Part shown: positions 35,959-48,179 of the stretch, piece after piece
Layout: each line of letters starts with the position of its first letter
Numbering within the stretch: position 1 is the stretch's first letter
NCBI RefSeq assembly: GCF_000143415.4
Contig: NW_003314279.1
Location: 1,873,679-1,937,678 of the forward strand
Direction of reading: 5' to 3'
DNA: 64,000 nt
From: Selaginella moellendorffii
Lineage: Eukaryota > Streptophyta > Lycopodiopsida > Selaginellales > Selaginellaceae
Notes under the pieces: generated by a model
The model's database searches: none
The model's input: the letters and a program-made list of their open reading frames with translations, nothing else
Told to the model about the DNA's origin: nothing
Made by a program: the position numbers and the translations under genes

Positions 35959-36132
35959 TGTGAGTGCATGGAATATGGAAAGGGAATACAGAAATGTGCA
36001 TATCAATTAGCCCAAAAACCCTAGCTTATATACAGGAGCGAGTGGTCCGGATTGAAACCAATCTGACAGCTACCAAAATCCACTACGCTAATATTAGTAT
36101 ACGGCATCGTAGCCGTACACTTGGCCCTCACA
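35959..36132 (-). repeat. 3' LTR of the short-LTR Gypsy element
   Basis: 174 bp, ends TGTGAG/CTCACA, matching 40795-40968 at 170 of 174 positions. Confidence 0.92.
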
Positions 36133-36164
36133 TCATCCCCTCCTCTCGGAATAATGGAAGGCCG

Positions 36165-39100
36165 TCAGGGTTCTCTTGTAGATGGGCCAGGATCTGGAGG
36201 AACGTTAGGAGGAGGCATCGGTGGATCTGTAGATGGTATTAACTGCTCCTGATCCCTTTGTATGAAGTGTTTTAACCGCTGCACATGCACAATCTCCGGA
36301 GGATCGGCCTGCTGAACGTCATGCCGAACCTCATAAACTTGTGGTCCAACTTGCCGCAACACCCGATACGGTCCTTTCCACTGCGCAAGGAGCCCCTTAG
36401 ATAAACCACGTACCGTAAGATGGGGAAAATGGACTAACACCAAATCATCCACTTTGTACTCCGCTGGTGGACGATGATGGGAATTGTAGCGCCGTTGTTG
36501 TCCCACTTGTACGCGGCCTAAGTGTTCAGTAGACTCTGCTCGGACAAGTGGAAGAATGCTTGTCAAATATTGATCCCATGACCTAGCATCAGGAGCTCGT
36601 GGCAATCGCGAAGGTAAACCCAGCTCTGTTGGTAATATTGGATCATGACCATATAGAAGTTTATATGGTGAAGCACCAATAGAACTCTGCACCCCTGTGA
36701 CATAAGCATACCGAAGAGACGGCAAATAACCATCCCAATCCGAATGTTGAAAGTTCACATACTTCGCAATCATCCCTTTGAATGTCCGAACGAGCCGTTC
36801 CACCAGACCGTCTAATTGTGGATGATAAGCACTTGTAAAAGTGTGGCGTATCCCCAACCGAGATGTCAAAACATGAAATACCTCAGCCATAAATACAGGA
36901 CCATTATCCGAAAGAATCCGTTCTGGACAAGAATGCTGGAACACCACTCGATTGAGGAGGAAGTATCCAACAGCAGTTGCAAAGGCACTAGCAAGAGCAC
37001 CAACTTCCACCCAACAAGTCAAGTAGTCAGAAGCAATAATAACATACTCATTGCCAGCAGTCGATCGCGGAAAAGGTCCCATAAGATCAAACGCCACCAA
37101 CTCAAACGGACGAAAAACTGCAATTGACTCCAACCGTCCTTCCGCAGCACAAGGGGGAGTATTACGAGCTTGGCACCAAATGCAACTACGCACATACCGG
37201 ATAATATCACATCGCATCTCTGGCCAATAGAAAGATCTGCGCAGCTTTTCGGTGACACGACGGTGTCCCATATGCCCACCTAGAATAGGAGAATCATGGT
37301 AGACATGGAGAAACCGCGGAATAAACACCGAAGGCACCACCAGCCGTAAATGAGCATCAGGATCCGTCCCCACAAAATAAAGAAGGCCATCTTCAAGGCG
37401 ATATTGAGAATGTAAATGCCGAAAAGGCAAGTCATCAGCAAGTGATGCAGGATTCTCAAACCCATCTCGAAGCCTTCGAATCCATGGCTCAATCTTTTGA
37501 GCCTCGCGAACCTCATCCAGAGAAGGTAGATTTTGCTCTACGCCCTGTGTACACTGAACGTTAAGGACAGCAACCGCCGATGGCACAGAATCCTCATCTA
37601 GAAAATCCACAGATGCTAGAACAATAGGTTCGTCAGAAACATGAGAAGTGAGTGGAGAAGGAAGAGGAGCTCGAGAAAGGGCATCAGCATCAGCCATAGA
37701 ACTCCCTGGGCGATGAACAACATCGAAATCATATATCTGAAGCTTCAAAGCCCATCGAGCCGTATGACCAACCAGGTTCTTCTGCTTCAATAATGAAGTA
37801 ACAGCAGCATGGTCACCTTCAAGTAACGTCTGAGAACCATGTAGATAGGCATGAAGTTTCTCGAAACCCCAGACTGCTGCTAAACACTCCTTCTCCGTCG
37901 TGGAGTAGTTCATCTCCGCTGATTGTAATGTACGGCTTATGTATGCAATGGGATGGCGCTGACCAGGCACACTCGAGCTCTCTTGCATCAACACACCTCC
38001 AAGACCAATGTCAGAAGCATCCACGCGCAAATTAAAAGGTCGAGTGTAGTCAGGATATGCCAAAACCGGAGGAGTCGTCAATAGCTCTTTGAGATTCACG
38101 AACGCCCGCTCACAATCGGGAGACCAGATGAAAGATGACGTTGATGACTTCAGCAACGCTCGCAATGGTATAGTGCGATCGGAAAGATGATCCACAAAAC
38201 GACCGAGATACTGCACCTTACCCAAAAAGTGCTGCACATCATTCACACACTTCGGAGTAGGGAACTTTAGAACAGCCACAAGTTTGTCAGGATCAACTTG
38301 CAAACCCTCACAAGAAATACGGTACCCAAGATAAGTTGTGTCCTTGGACCCAAACACGCACTTCGACCGCTTCAGCTTTAAACCAACGTCGCGTAGCCGA
38401 TCCAACACTTTACAAACATCACGAACATGCTCCTCCTACGTCCCCTCTGAGTGGATCAAGACATCATCAATGAAGTCAGCCGTCACCTCCGGCATATCGC
38501 AAAGAACCTCGTCCATCATCCGCTGAAAAGTTGCTGGAGCATTGTTCAAACCAAACGGCATCACCAAAAACTCGTACAAACCAAATGGTGTACGAAAAGC
38601 AGTCTTAGGAATATCGTCTTCAGCCATCGGTACTTGCCAATACCCAGAAGCAAGATCTAGCTTGGTGAACCAACGACTTCGCCCCAGACGATCCAAGAGA
38701 TCAGCAGTGTGAGGAAGAGGGTACACGTCCGGGATCGTCACTTCATTTAATGGACGATAGTCGATGCAGAAACGAATACTCCCATCAGGCTTCGTCACAA
38801 GATGAGGTTCACATGCCCAAGGACTCCGCGACTTCCGAATAACACCCTTCTCCAACATCTCCTTGACGTTTGCACGTAAAATCTTGATCTCCTTGGGTGA
38901 CCGACGACGAACAGGAACCTTGATTGGACGAGCATCCCCAGTTGGAATGGGATGACGTGTGGCAATCTTGGCCCCATACGATAGGTCAAATTCAAAGAGA
39001 TCAGAATACTCCTTCATGAGCTGGTCAACAGCTGCAACACAAAGATCATTGGAGGGATCGGAAAAGGGAAGAGCAGAACAAGATGGAAACACAAGAGGAA

Positions 39101-39764
39101 ATAATGGGGGAACAAAAGTAATGGAAGCAGAGGTAGAAGTAGAGGGACGAAGAGGTACGGAAGTGAGAGGAATGGATGAAACATAAGGAAGTATGAGACA
39201 AGGGGGAAAAGCCTCAAAGTCACACTTGGCATGATTGTGCTGCAACCAATCCATACCAAGAATGAGGTCAAAAGCTTGACTCGGCACCACCCGCAACGAC
39301 TGCAACTCAAGCTCGAGATCGCCCACACGCACAACCAGGTCCGCCTCATCTCGTGCACATGCATGTGTACGGCCATTGCCATAAAGAATGAAAACTGGAT
39401 CCGCCACACGACGCAAGTGTAGACGACAACGTGTGGCAACAGGTCGAGCAATAGAAGATAAACTCGAACCTGTATCAACCAACACGGAGAGAAGAATAGG
39501 AGACCTCTTGTTATAAAAACGAGCTTGGAAAGTAAACACTGGATGAACCGGTGCCGAGTGAACCCCTTGATGATACTCCCGAAAGAAAGATGGAGGGGTC
39601 ACTAACTTATTCGCGCAAGGTCCCTCCATTACTCGCGCGACTCCTCGTTTCCCGAATGCACCTCGGTATCCAAACCTTCCACCGCAGCAGCACCAACGGG
39701 ACGTTGCTGACGCCAAGGTCTCCACCCAGGAAATGGAGGTCGCCAATCCGGAAAGCGCCGACAA
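36165..39764 (-). pseudogene. Gypsy pol (protease-RT-RNase H-integrase), one nonsense codon
   Basis: Protease: LLSVLVDTGSSLSSI (active site DTG, about 39470) and LILGMDWLQ. RT: CIDYRPLNEVTIPDVYPLP, FTKLDLASGYWQVP, MPFGLNNAPATFQRMMDEVL and ADFIDDVLIHSEG, with both catalytic aspartates kept (about 38463-38475). RNase H: LRVDASDIGLGGVLMQESS and a TTEKECLA motif. Integrase: HHCC zinc region, then AFDLMGPFP, LSDNGPVFM and LDGLVERLVRTFKG, giving all three DDE residues, and a C-terminal WKGPYRVL module. TAG at about 38434 interrupts RT after HSEGT where Trp is expected. Otherwise the frame stays open to 36165, making this the most complete retrotransposon coding region in the window. Confidence 0.9.
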
Positions 39765-40561
39765 CGCCGATAAGTATGACCAACTTCATCACACGCCCAG
39801 CAACGAACGTCACGGCCACGACCACGTCCTCGCCCTTGTCCTTGGACTCGAGTAGCAGCAGCATCAACCTCCATGGGAACATGACCATCACTCATAGGAA
39901 GTGGAGCTGAAGGACGTGTAGCAAGAAGTGGAAGAGGCGATGTCTCATAACGTTGTGCCAAGCGAAGAGCATCGTCAAGAGTGGCAGGAGCAAGTGCATG
40001 CATAAGTCCGACAAGATCTTGACGAAGTGCTGGCCACAGCATTCCTAGCTTGATCCGCTCGGACATATTTGGCTCCGAACGAAGCAAAAGACTTCAGAAA
40101 CGAACGCCAAATTGCATCACCAACTCAGATGGCCCTTGGCGAAGACGATGCAATTGTTGGAAAGCATCATCACAATCGTTGGCGTGTCCGAAGGTGCGTT
40201 TGAAGTCGTCCGGAAGAACACTCCAATCGCCACGAGTAGCTGCGCTCAATCCATTGTACCACTGCAATGCCGTCCCTTGAAGACATGTGGGGAACTCACG
40301 CAAATGTCGAGCATCATCCCAAGAATGATATGTGGCAATCACCGTGAAGTGATCGAACCAATGGTACACATCATCCCCAGGATTCCCACGAAAGAACTCC
40401 GGCCGAACGCGAGGATTGGCACCAAAAGCAGGAGGAGTTGTACCATGTGCCGTGAACGCCGCCATCAATTGAGTTTGGTTGTTTAATTGCAAGCGCATAG
40501 CATCAAGCAATTGAACCAACTACTGCTCTAGAGTCAAAGGAGGAGATTGCGGATTGGCCAT
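39629..40561 (-). pseudogene. Gypsy gag of the short-LTR element, two stops
   Basis: The ATG at 40561 is followed after 13 codons by TAG (near 40521). The frame then continues through a capsid-like region (FFRGNPGDDVYHWFDHF, LQGTALQWYNGL) to TGA at about 40094. It resumes with LRSEPNMSERIKLGMLW and ends with an Arg/Gly-rich stretch and one CCHC knuckle CWACDEVGHTYRRC (about 39780). The product would form particles packaging the element RNA. Both stops can be explained by single C-to-T changes. Confidence 0.82.
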
Positions 40562-40794
40562 GAAAATGAATGAGAAAGAAAGAGCAAAAGAAGAGAAATG
40601 ACAAAAAGCTGGAAAGAAATGGTAGATCTAGACAATGCAAAAAGCTAGATCTAAACCAAAATCCTGAAAGGAAAGAACAAAAGAAAGGAAATGGAAAAAG
40701 CTAGATCTAGACAATGCAAAAGCTAGATCTAAACCGAAATCCCAAATCCAAGCACTCCCCAGGGACAATCAAAGGTGCCCCTCACTTCCACCAA
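40562..40794 (-). other. Leader of the short-LTR Gypsy element
   Basis: Non-coding leader containing an imperfect direct duplication of about 80 bp with AGCTAGATCTA blocks (about 40600-40740). Confidence 0.6.
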
Positions 40795-40968
40795 TGTGAG
40801 TGCATGGAATATGGAAAGGGAATACAGAAATGTGCATATCAATTAACCCAAAAACCCTAGCTTATATACAAGAGCGAGTGGTCCGGATTGAAACCAATCC
40901 GACGGCTACCAAAATCCACTACGCTAATATTAGTATACGGCATCGTAGCCGTACACTTGGCCCTCACA
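40795..40968 (-). repeat. 5' LTR of the short-LTR Gypsy element
   Basis: Matches 35959-36132. All four differences are transitions. Confidence 0.92.
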
Positions 40969-42254
40969 TAGTGATATTTAAACATGCCATTTGTACAGAA
41001 TATAAGTTTCTTATTATATTTGTAAATACTGTTAAATTAAATTATAAAATATTCAAAGATTATAATACTTTATAAAATAGAATAAGTTCTCTTGTAGTAA
41101 CCCGTTAAACAGAATTTAAATCTCTGCCAATTTTTGATTTTGATCTAGTGATGCCACCAAAGACATATATAACTATCATAGGTACAACTTGTCATTGGTT
41201 AAATTAGCAAGAGCATTGTGTATTGCCACTAGATAATCAAAAATCTTTTAATACCACACTTCCATCACCATGGCAACACAATTAGCAAAACCTACTGTCA
41301 AAGTTTGGCCAGCAGTCAACACCTAATATCCCAATCTTTACACCCATGAATTCACTTGGTAAAGAAAGTAAAAAATTTACTATCTTGGTGACCAAGCAGA
41401 TTTGCCACATGTGAGCTATGAATGCCCCTCCTCTAATGCTAGTGGCTGAAAAACTACATGCCAAGAAATTCTTCAATATGATGCCCAACATAATCCTCTT
41501 GGCACTAGGCACAACAATAAACCTAGAAAAGATCACAAAGAACATTACCATCCAAGTATAAACTCAAACCAAGACTAATTGTCACAACTACTATTGCAAG
41601 TTCTGACTCTTTCACTTTTGCATTTTCTAGAACTTGTGCCACCACCTAAAGAACAAAAAAGAGCTCTAAAACTTCTATTGAAAGGAGAATAGCTTACCTC
41701 ATCAATTGCTTGGTTGTGGTTTAAACATGTTGCTAGAGGCATCACACCACTATATTGTTGAAGCAACTCTGCCTTGAATCCAAAGAAACAAAACAAAACA
41801 GAATAAAAATGAAGAAGAGAGCAAAAAAGTATCTATAATCTCAATGACTTTCCCAAAAAATCTTTCCATTGCTAGTGATTTGATAAGAAGTTTGAGAAAA
41901 TGCAATCTCACTACAAGAAAATCCACTTACAATAGCAGCTCCAATGGTGTCACAACTCATCTTAATTCCCAAAACAAGAAGCAGGCCAATAGTCACAATG
42001 AGAAAAGAATAGCACTGTGCAAGAATTTGCTCATTTTGGGATGAATATGAGGCACCAGTGCCAGGGATTGGCAAGAGTACGTGCCATAGCTCACAAAACC
42101 TTAGATTAAGGGAAAGAGATTCAAATATGAGCTTGAACCACAACCTGAAGTTGCCAATAGTCAAGCTTGCTGTCATCACAAACACTCTCCACTAAACCTT
42201 AAAATTTACCCTTTTGATTTCAATGGGTTTCCATTGCAAAAGGTTGAGTGTCAA

Positions 42255-42416
42255 TATTAGTCAACACTTTGCATATGACATGTGTTGCAACACCTTGTTC
42301 TCTCACCCTAGGTAGTTGGTTGCCTCCCATTGGCTGAGAGTAAATATTAGCATGATTATTCACAAAGACGTGGTTATAGAAATAACTCTTTTACAGTTAC
42401 ACCCCAACTCAACATT
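42255..42416. repeat. Interspersed repeat, copy 1 (copy 2 at about 50965-51115)
   Basis: Shared blocks include TGACATGTGTTGCAA, CTCNCCCTAGG-AGTTGG and ATGATTATTCAC, in the same order and orientation in both copies. Both are non-coding. They may be pieces of the LTR or tail of an unrecognised element. Confidence 0.65.
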
Positions 42417-42484
42417 GCCCAGCAAATGCTAGATGAGTATAAAAATCAATAATTTTATACAATTTTTTCCTTATGATATCTCTA

Positions 42485-42562
<78 letters not shown>
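42485..42562. repeat. Compound (TG)n(TA)n(CA)n microsatellite
   Basis: TG repeats run into about 25 TA units and then CA repeats, forming an almost perfect palindrome able to fold on itself. Confidence 0.92.
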
Positions 42563-43861
42563 AACATACAATATTATACAACATAGACCATATATTTAGA
42601 ATATTAATATATTCCCAAAGTGAGAAAAGAAGAATTAGTAAGTGAATATTATACTACTTAGAAATATGAATATATTTAGAACACTAAAATTTTAAGAAAC
42701 TTAATATGCAACCCAGAAAAAAAGTAAAATAAAAATTTCTAGGAATTATTTTTTTTAGTTATTAGAATATAAATATACTTAATACACTCTTAGACAAAAA
42801 AAGTAAATGAAGAATTACTTAAAAATAATTTTATCAATTAGATGCTACATGTAAAGTATGTTTTTACTTGGGATACAAACAAATTTAGAATCCTAAAATG
42901 GTAAGAAAACTAATATATTTCTACCCATACTAATTAATTATTATTAATTTATGGAAGCATTATTTAATTATTATGTGTTTACTTGAAATATAAATAAATT
43001 TATAACTAAAATATTAAGAACATTAATATATTACTCAGATCCCACAGAAGATTGCTCAATTTAAAAAATAGCACTATTGAAAAACTAAAGTCTAACAAAA
43101 ATTATATATACCCTTAAACTCAAACATCTTTATTAGTTAATTTAGCAAAGAATTACTTTGCTATGTGCTTTACTTAGAATATAGAACAATAAAATTTTAA
43201 GAACACTAATACTACTACCCAGAACTAAGAAAATAATTACAAAAAATTATTGTTATTAATATATGTTAAATACAAAATATAAATTCAAAACCTAATAAAC
43301 TATAATCAAAAAATTTATAAAGGTGTTTAATCTGTTTCTATTAAGACTAAGCTAATTGTCAACCTCATGTTTGAAATTTGAGTTTCATCCCTATATGGAA
43401 TTGCTTCAATACATCATTACAAACAAAGAATTGTCTTATCAATTGGTGAGGTTCATAAAGAAGAAAAATGTATGAGAGGCTAAGTGGCATCTTCTAGCTC
43501 CTGTCCAGCAGCCATGCTCACCTTTGTCATTGCTGGTGGAGCTACTGCCACCACTGCTAGGGGCTTGGGAGGAGCACTTGCATCTCGTGCTGGATCTAGA
43601 GCCTATGGCTCCAGGAGATCTAGGAGCCACAGCCTCACTAGCTATTTACTCAAGCATATCACTCTCCTATAGAGCTATGCCCTTTACCTAAAGTAGCTGC
43701 CTCTCAATGCTCGCTCAAACATGAGAAATGCTTCAATGCTCTTCACACCCCTTGCCCTTGTGAGGCAAGGGTTTTATACAAGGAAGATGGGGAATATTTT
43801 GAGGACCAGAATATTCCCTCTCTCTCTCTCTCTCTCACTCTCTCAATAGCCACGCCCTAAC

Positions 43862-45241
43862 ATGCGACCACGGTGGATCGCGCTGGCTCTAGACTCGTGA
43901 GAACCCTCTAAAAAGTGTAGAGTGTACCTCTGCTACTGATGCCAAGTGCTGGCAGCTGTATGAAATAGTAGAAACTGTAAAAACCAAAGTAGACAAGAAA
44001 GAAAAGAGGTAGGTGTGAAGTTTGGAGACAAGGAGGAAAACCCAGTGGGAAACTCTATAGTCAAATTGGACCCTGAAGTTGAAGAAAAAGTGCAAAAAAA
44101 GTGTGAAAAGAAAGGAGAAAAATAGAGGAAAAAGAGTGAGTACCCAAAGAACTTAACCTGTACCTGGATTTTGGCTCAGGAAAGTGTAATATGCAAATGC
44201 AACCTCTTGATGACTTCTAATATATTCCAAGGATTGACCAAAATCGAGAAAGAAAGAGGGATAGAAGAGGGGATGCATTGCCCAAGGATGGTAAGTGTGG
44301 AAATGATGAAAGATAGAGTGATATAGTGGAGCACTGAGATGGTGGTGGCACTCTAAAAAGGTGGCCATTGATAACCATTGGCATGTAGAGTAAGCGCTGA
44401 CCACTCGGAGTAGCCAATAACCGGTAACCAGGAACTAGTAACCAGTAGCCGGGTACCTATAACCGGTAACCACCTGCTCTCACTCCTACTCTTGCGCCTA
44501 CTCTAGCACCAATATGGTGGAGTGCCGAGAAGGTGGCCATCTCTCAAAGTGTTAGGCCAATGGTCTGATGTGTCGGATTGAAAAAGACAGCAGCTGAAAG
44601 GGATGGCGTAATCACTGGGTTGCCAATAAAGAGAGGTGGCACGTGTCCACTGAGTGCTGGAGTGAAAGAAAGTGGCTTCATCTTATGTGGCCTTGCCTAA
44701 AGATCCACCTAGGTGCCTTGAGTGAACAGGCTCACCCGGTTGGAAGAAAGTCGCTACAGAAAAGCTAGTGCGTCGTTGGCAAATGGTCGTAAGGATATCT
44801 CGGAAATGGCATGTCCAAATGAGGTGGTGTCTTTTGCTGCTGGTGCATGTATGTGTATCTGTGGTATGGTGTAAATGTGACCTCAAGCAGAGATGTGAAT
44901 GATGGTGAAAGAATGAAAGATGCAAGACAGGCATCTAAAGATAAGTGCGGGCAACACTGCTGGAAGTGATTGGTGATGGAACTGTGAGTGTAGATGATAT
45001 GGAATGAGTGAGGAGAATGTGTGAGGTGTAGTAATGGTAAGGGAAGGGCCAAAGAACCTGGAACATAGACCAGGCCAAGCAAGGAACCTCCATACAAACG
45101 GCAATGCAGCCTGAGCACGAAATCCAAGGCATGGGCCATGGTCAATGGAGAAACACCCCCTGAAAGTAAGAAAAGTAGCCATGAAAGTAAAGTGAAAGAA
45201 AGGAAGAAAAAGAAAAAGAAAAAGAAGAGAAGAGGAACACC
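43862..45241 (-). other. Non-coding 3' part of the Tat-like element
   Basis: Lies between integrase and the left LTR remnant. Overlapping open stretches occur but none resembles a known protein. A cluster of ACCGGTAACC-like motifs is at 44405-44475. Confidence 0.45.
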
Positions 45242-46560
45242 TCACCGGATGAAGCATTTGAGATGAGAGTGGTTAGCGTGTGGGAGCTCACGTCCATCAG
45301 CATCAACTAGCACATATGCTCCACCTCTGATATGTTGCTGGAAAAAATAGGGGCTAGTCCAGTGAGGGCAGAACTTCGAAGGTGGCGTGAACTCCTTGAG
45401 TAGAACAAGATTGCCATCCTCGAATGGTTCGGTAGACCGTTGGTGATCAATGACTGACTTGATCTTTTGCTTGCCTCGAAGGATATGTTCAGTCATGAAT
45501 CGTCGTTGTTCTTCCAAGGCAAGAACCTCCAAGTCACATGCATGAAGCTTGTCCTCATCGCTAAGCTGCATCGCTGAAGTGAAAGTGAGAGCGATGGCAC
45601 CTAGATCTCCATTGGAAGCACAGCCTCTGTCCCATAGACAAGGGAGAATGGGGTCACAGAAATGGATGTCTTGAAGGATGTCCGAAAGGCCCACAATGCT
45701 GTAACCAAGTGCTTGTGCCAATGCCTCGGGTGATCCTCCACAAGCTTTGAGATGACTGTCCTCAATATCTTGTTGTTGGACTCTGCCTAGCCATTGCAGT
45801 CAGGATAATAGCTACTGCTCTTCACGTGCTTGACCTGCAGCTCCTGGAGAAGATGCTGCATCACCTGTCCAAGGAAGCCGCTGCCTCGATCGAAAATCAA
45901 AACAGCAGGAACTCTGAATCAGTAAATGATGTATTCGTAGACAAAATTTGCTGTAGACTGTTGATTTGCTTGTCGCAGAGGGGTGGCCTCAACCCATTTT
46001 GTGAAATAGTCCATTGCCACGATGATGTATCACTGCCCTTTTGAGCTCGGTGGGTTGATCGGGCCGACGAAGTCAAGTCCCCACTGAAAAAAGGGACCTG
46101 GAGAAGTGATGAGTTGGAAAGGAAGATGTGGAACATGGCTCTGGGGGTTGAACTGTTGGCATTGCTCACATGCCTTTGCATAGGCCAGGCTGTCCTAGTG
46201 AATCCAAGGCCAAAAGTAGCCATGGCACAAGAGGAGCTGTGCTGTGACCCGTCCCGAGAAATGCCCTGCACAAGAGTGGAAAGTGTGAAGGAGATCAGGG
46301 ACCTCGTGTTCCCCACACACCGCAACAAAAATTCCTGAGAAGTCCTCCTATAAAGGTGTCTGTCGAGAAGGCAAAACCCCATGCTCGGATCTCCAATGCC
46401 TTTTGTTGTACTGGTGAGGAATCTGCTGGGAACTGACCTGAATCTAGGTACACTGCAATGTCCTGTAATGCTGCTGGGACCACAAAGGAAGTAGCTTCAG
46501 CAACCAGAAACTCGCTCGGATCCATCACATGCTTCTGCCGCATGTGAAAAGTTGGCTGGA
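45242..46560 (-). pseudogene. Tat-like integrase, broken
   Basis: A zinc-region end (KACEQCQQFNPQ) precedes the catalytic core: QWGLDFVGPINPPSSKGQ (first Asp, about 46060) followed by a stop, YIIVAMDYFTKWVEATPLR, FDRGSGFLGQVM (second Asp, about 45880), then a stop at the CNG-AESNNKI block (Glu, about 45790). HWHKHLVTALWAFRTSFK and LVYGTEAVLPME follow. A C-terminal module (about 45242-45500) ends the protein. At least three stops break it. Confidence 0.8.
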
Positions 46561-46609
46561 ACTCTTGGATGGTCACAATCCAAGATAAAGTACGAGGACT
46601 GTGAACCGG

Positions 46610-46880
46610 TCACTGTAAAAGAAAGGTTAGCACGTTAAAATAGATGTGGAAATGGATATAGGCTCTAGCAAGAAAGTGACAAAATTGCTCCAAGGTGTAA
46701 ACAACAGCCACTGCCTCTTTTTCCGCATCCACGTACTTCTTCTCGGTCTCCTTGAACGAATGTGAGGCATAATATGTTGCATGTGGTGGCTTGCCAGGCT
46801 GTGAACATTGGCAAAGGCATACTCCAAAAGCCTCTGCACCCATTGTGATGTAAATTTTGAAAGAGAGTTGTCATTTTGGT
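46610..46880 (-). pseudogene. Tat-like RNase H fragment
   Basis: Reads MGAEAFGVCLCQCSQPGKP, then YASHSFKETEKKYVDAEKEA with the conserved E-K-x-Y-x-x-x-E-K-E pattern of Gypsy RNase H. The segment is short and opens abruptly after the region where RT should be. Confidence 0.7.
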
Positions 46881-47480
46881 GGTTGGAGTACCGGGGGCTC
46901 CACAGTAGGAAATTTTGAACTCAAAGAGCTATAACTTGCATGCAGCATGTCTGATTGGTTTGATTCTTTCTGCCAATTGTGTGTCTGGATGTCTTCTTCC
47001 ATCTCCAACAAATGGCACGACAAAATACGCTCGGAGTCGTCAGCTACCATGATTTTTGTAGGAAGATGCTGGCTGTGTGACACCTCAGATAGTTGCTGAG
47101 GAGGATTGAGTTTGGCTGTGTCCTGTGAAAGATGGACCTGGTCTGGAGTGACCGTGTTGTCAAGCTCCATAAGAGGGAGTTGGTCCCATGCAAGAAACAA
47201 ATCAAGGAGCCCTTCCTCTATCAAGAAACACTCCGAAAAGCTGGATATGGGAGCCTGTACTCTATAAGCCCATCAAATAAAGAGGGCATGGCTAGAGGCT
47301 CGGCCTTACTCTCAAATAAAGAGAGTGAAGCTGAGAGATATCTCGGGCTATCTGACTCACCTCCAACCATGTCAATCACATTGCAAGAGAAAGCATCCGT
47401 CATATAGATGGTCGACTCCACTGCCAACTCAGGAAAAACCTCTATGAGCTCAGGAGGGAAGTGTGGTGTGGAGGCCATCT
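46881..47480 (-). other. Position of the missing reverse transcriptase in the Tat-like element
   Basis: Two open stretches (about 46871-47224 and 47221-47478) contain no RT motif such as an xDD box or a PFGL-NAP block. They resemble spacer sequence between protease and RT. The RT core appears to have been deleted. Confidence 0.55.
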
Positions 47481-47484
47481 TAGT

Positions 47485-48177
47485 CTAAGCCTGCTGGGCT
47501 TGCTGAGAAAGAGCTCTGCCATGGTTGTTGAGAAAGGTGGCACTATAGGTTCCATTGCTAATTTCCATCTTGCTTTTTGCGCTGTCAATAGTGCAATGGG
47601 CTGTGATTTGCCATGAGCAGCCAAGGATGATAGAGTCCTTCAAAGAGGACGTTCCAAGACGTTGATAGTCAACCACGAGGAAATCCACCTCAGAAATAAC
47701 ACCTTGCACAGAGACCTTGACACCACAGCAAATGCCAGCTGGAGGAACGGTGTGGTTGGCGAAGGTCTTGAGCACAATGGAGGAGCTCTCAGTGATCTGG
47801 AGCTGTGCTGAAAGGGCAGCTTCAAGAGAGATAATGTTGCTTCCAGAACCAGAGTCAACCAAAGCATCCACCCTACAAGAGGAAGTACCAATCTGCACTG
47901 GGACGAAGAATGGACTAGGATCTCCACCATATTTTGTCATGTCGACAATGTGCACCTCTTGAGGAGTCCTCTTGAGAGTGCTCTCTGGTGTTCCTAACCG
48001 TGCAAACTCCTCTAAACATTGGCCGAATCCTGGGACAAGACACAACATGTCTCGGAGCGAAAAGCTGATAGGAGTGTCAACCAGGTATTGAAGAACCGGC
48101 TCTAGAACAGGACTAGCTATTGGTGAGATCTCAGGAGGAGAAGGGAGTAGTGACTTGAAGGGGAGTTTACAAGCCAC
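47485..48177 (-). pseudogene. Tat-like aspartic protease region
   Basis: An open stretch of 230 codons carries the retropepsin active site VDALVDSGSGSNIISLEA (DSG, about 47850) and a C-terminal DSIILGCSWQ, matching the ILGxxW pattern. The upstream part (about 47960-48177) is a Pro-rich linker from gag. It ends in a stop before the RNase H fragment. Confidence 0.78.
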
Positions 48178-48179
48178 CC

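Larger units (their letters stand above)
35959..40968 (-). mobile_element. Nearly intact Ty3/Gypsy element with very short (174-bp) LTRs
   Basis: LTRs at 35959-36132 and 40795-40968 begin TGTGAG, end CTCACA and differ at four positions. TAGT on both sides may be a 4-bp target duplication. A purine tract (GAGAGGAGGGGA, minus strand) sits beside the 3' LTR, and TTGGTGGAAGTG, possibly the primer-binding site, follows the 5' LTR. Gag, protease, RT, RNase H and integrase are present in order. Only a few stop codons break them, so insertion was fairly recent. A diverged relative lies at 51185-57455. Confidence 0.92.
40969..43708. other. AT-rich DNA, no supported gene
   Basis: No coding region is recognised. 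A segment at about 42255-42416 recurs at 50965-51115. A TA-rich microsatellite lies at 42485-42562. A low-complexity open stretch at 43484-43672 is not credible as a gene. Confidence 0.6.
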
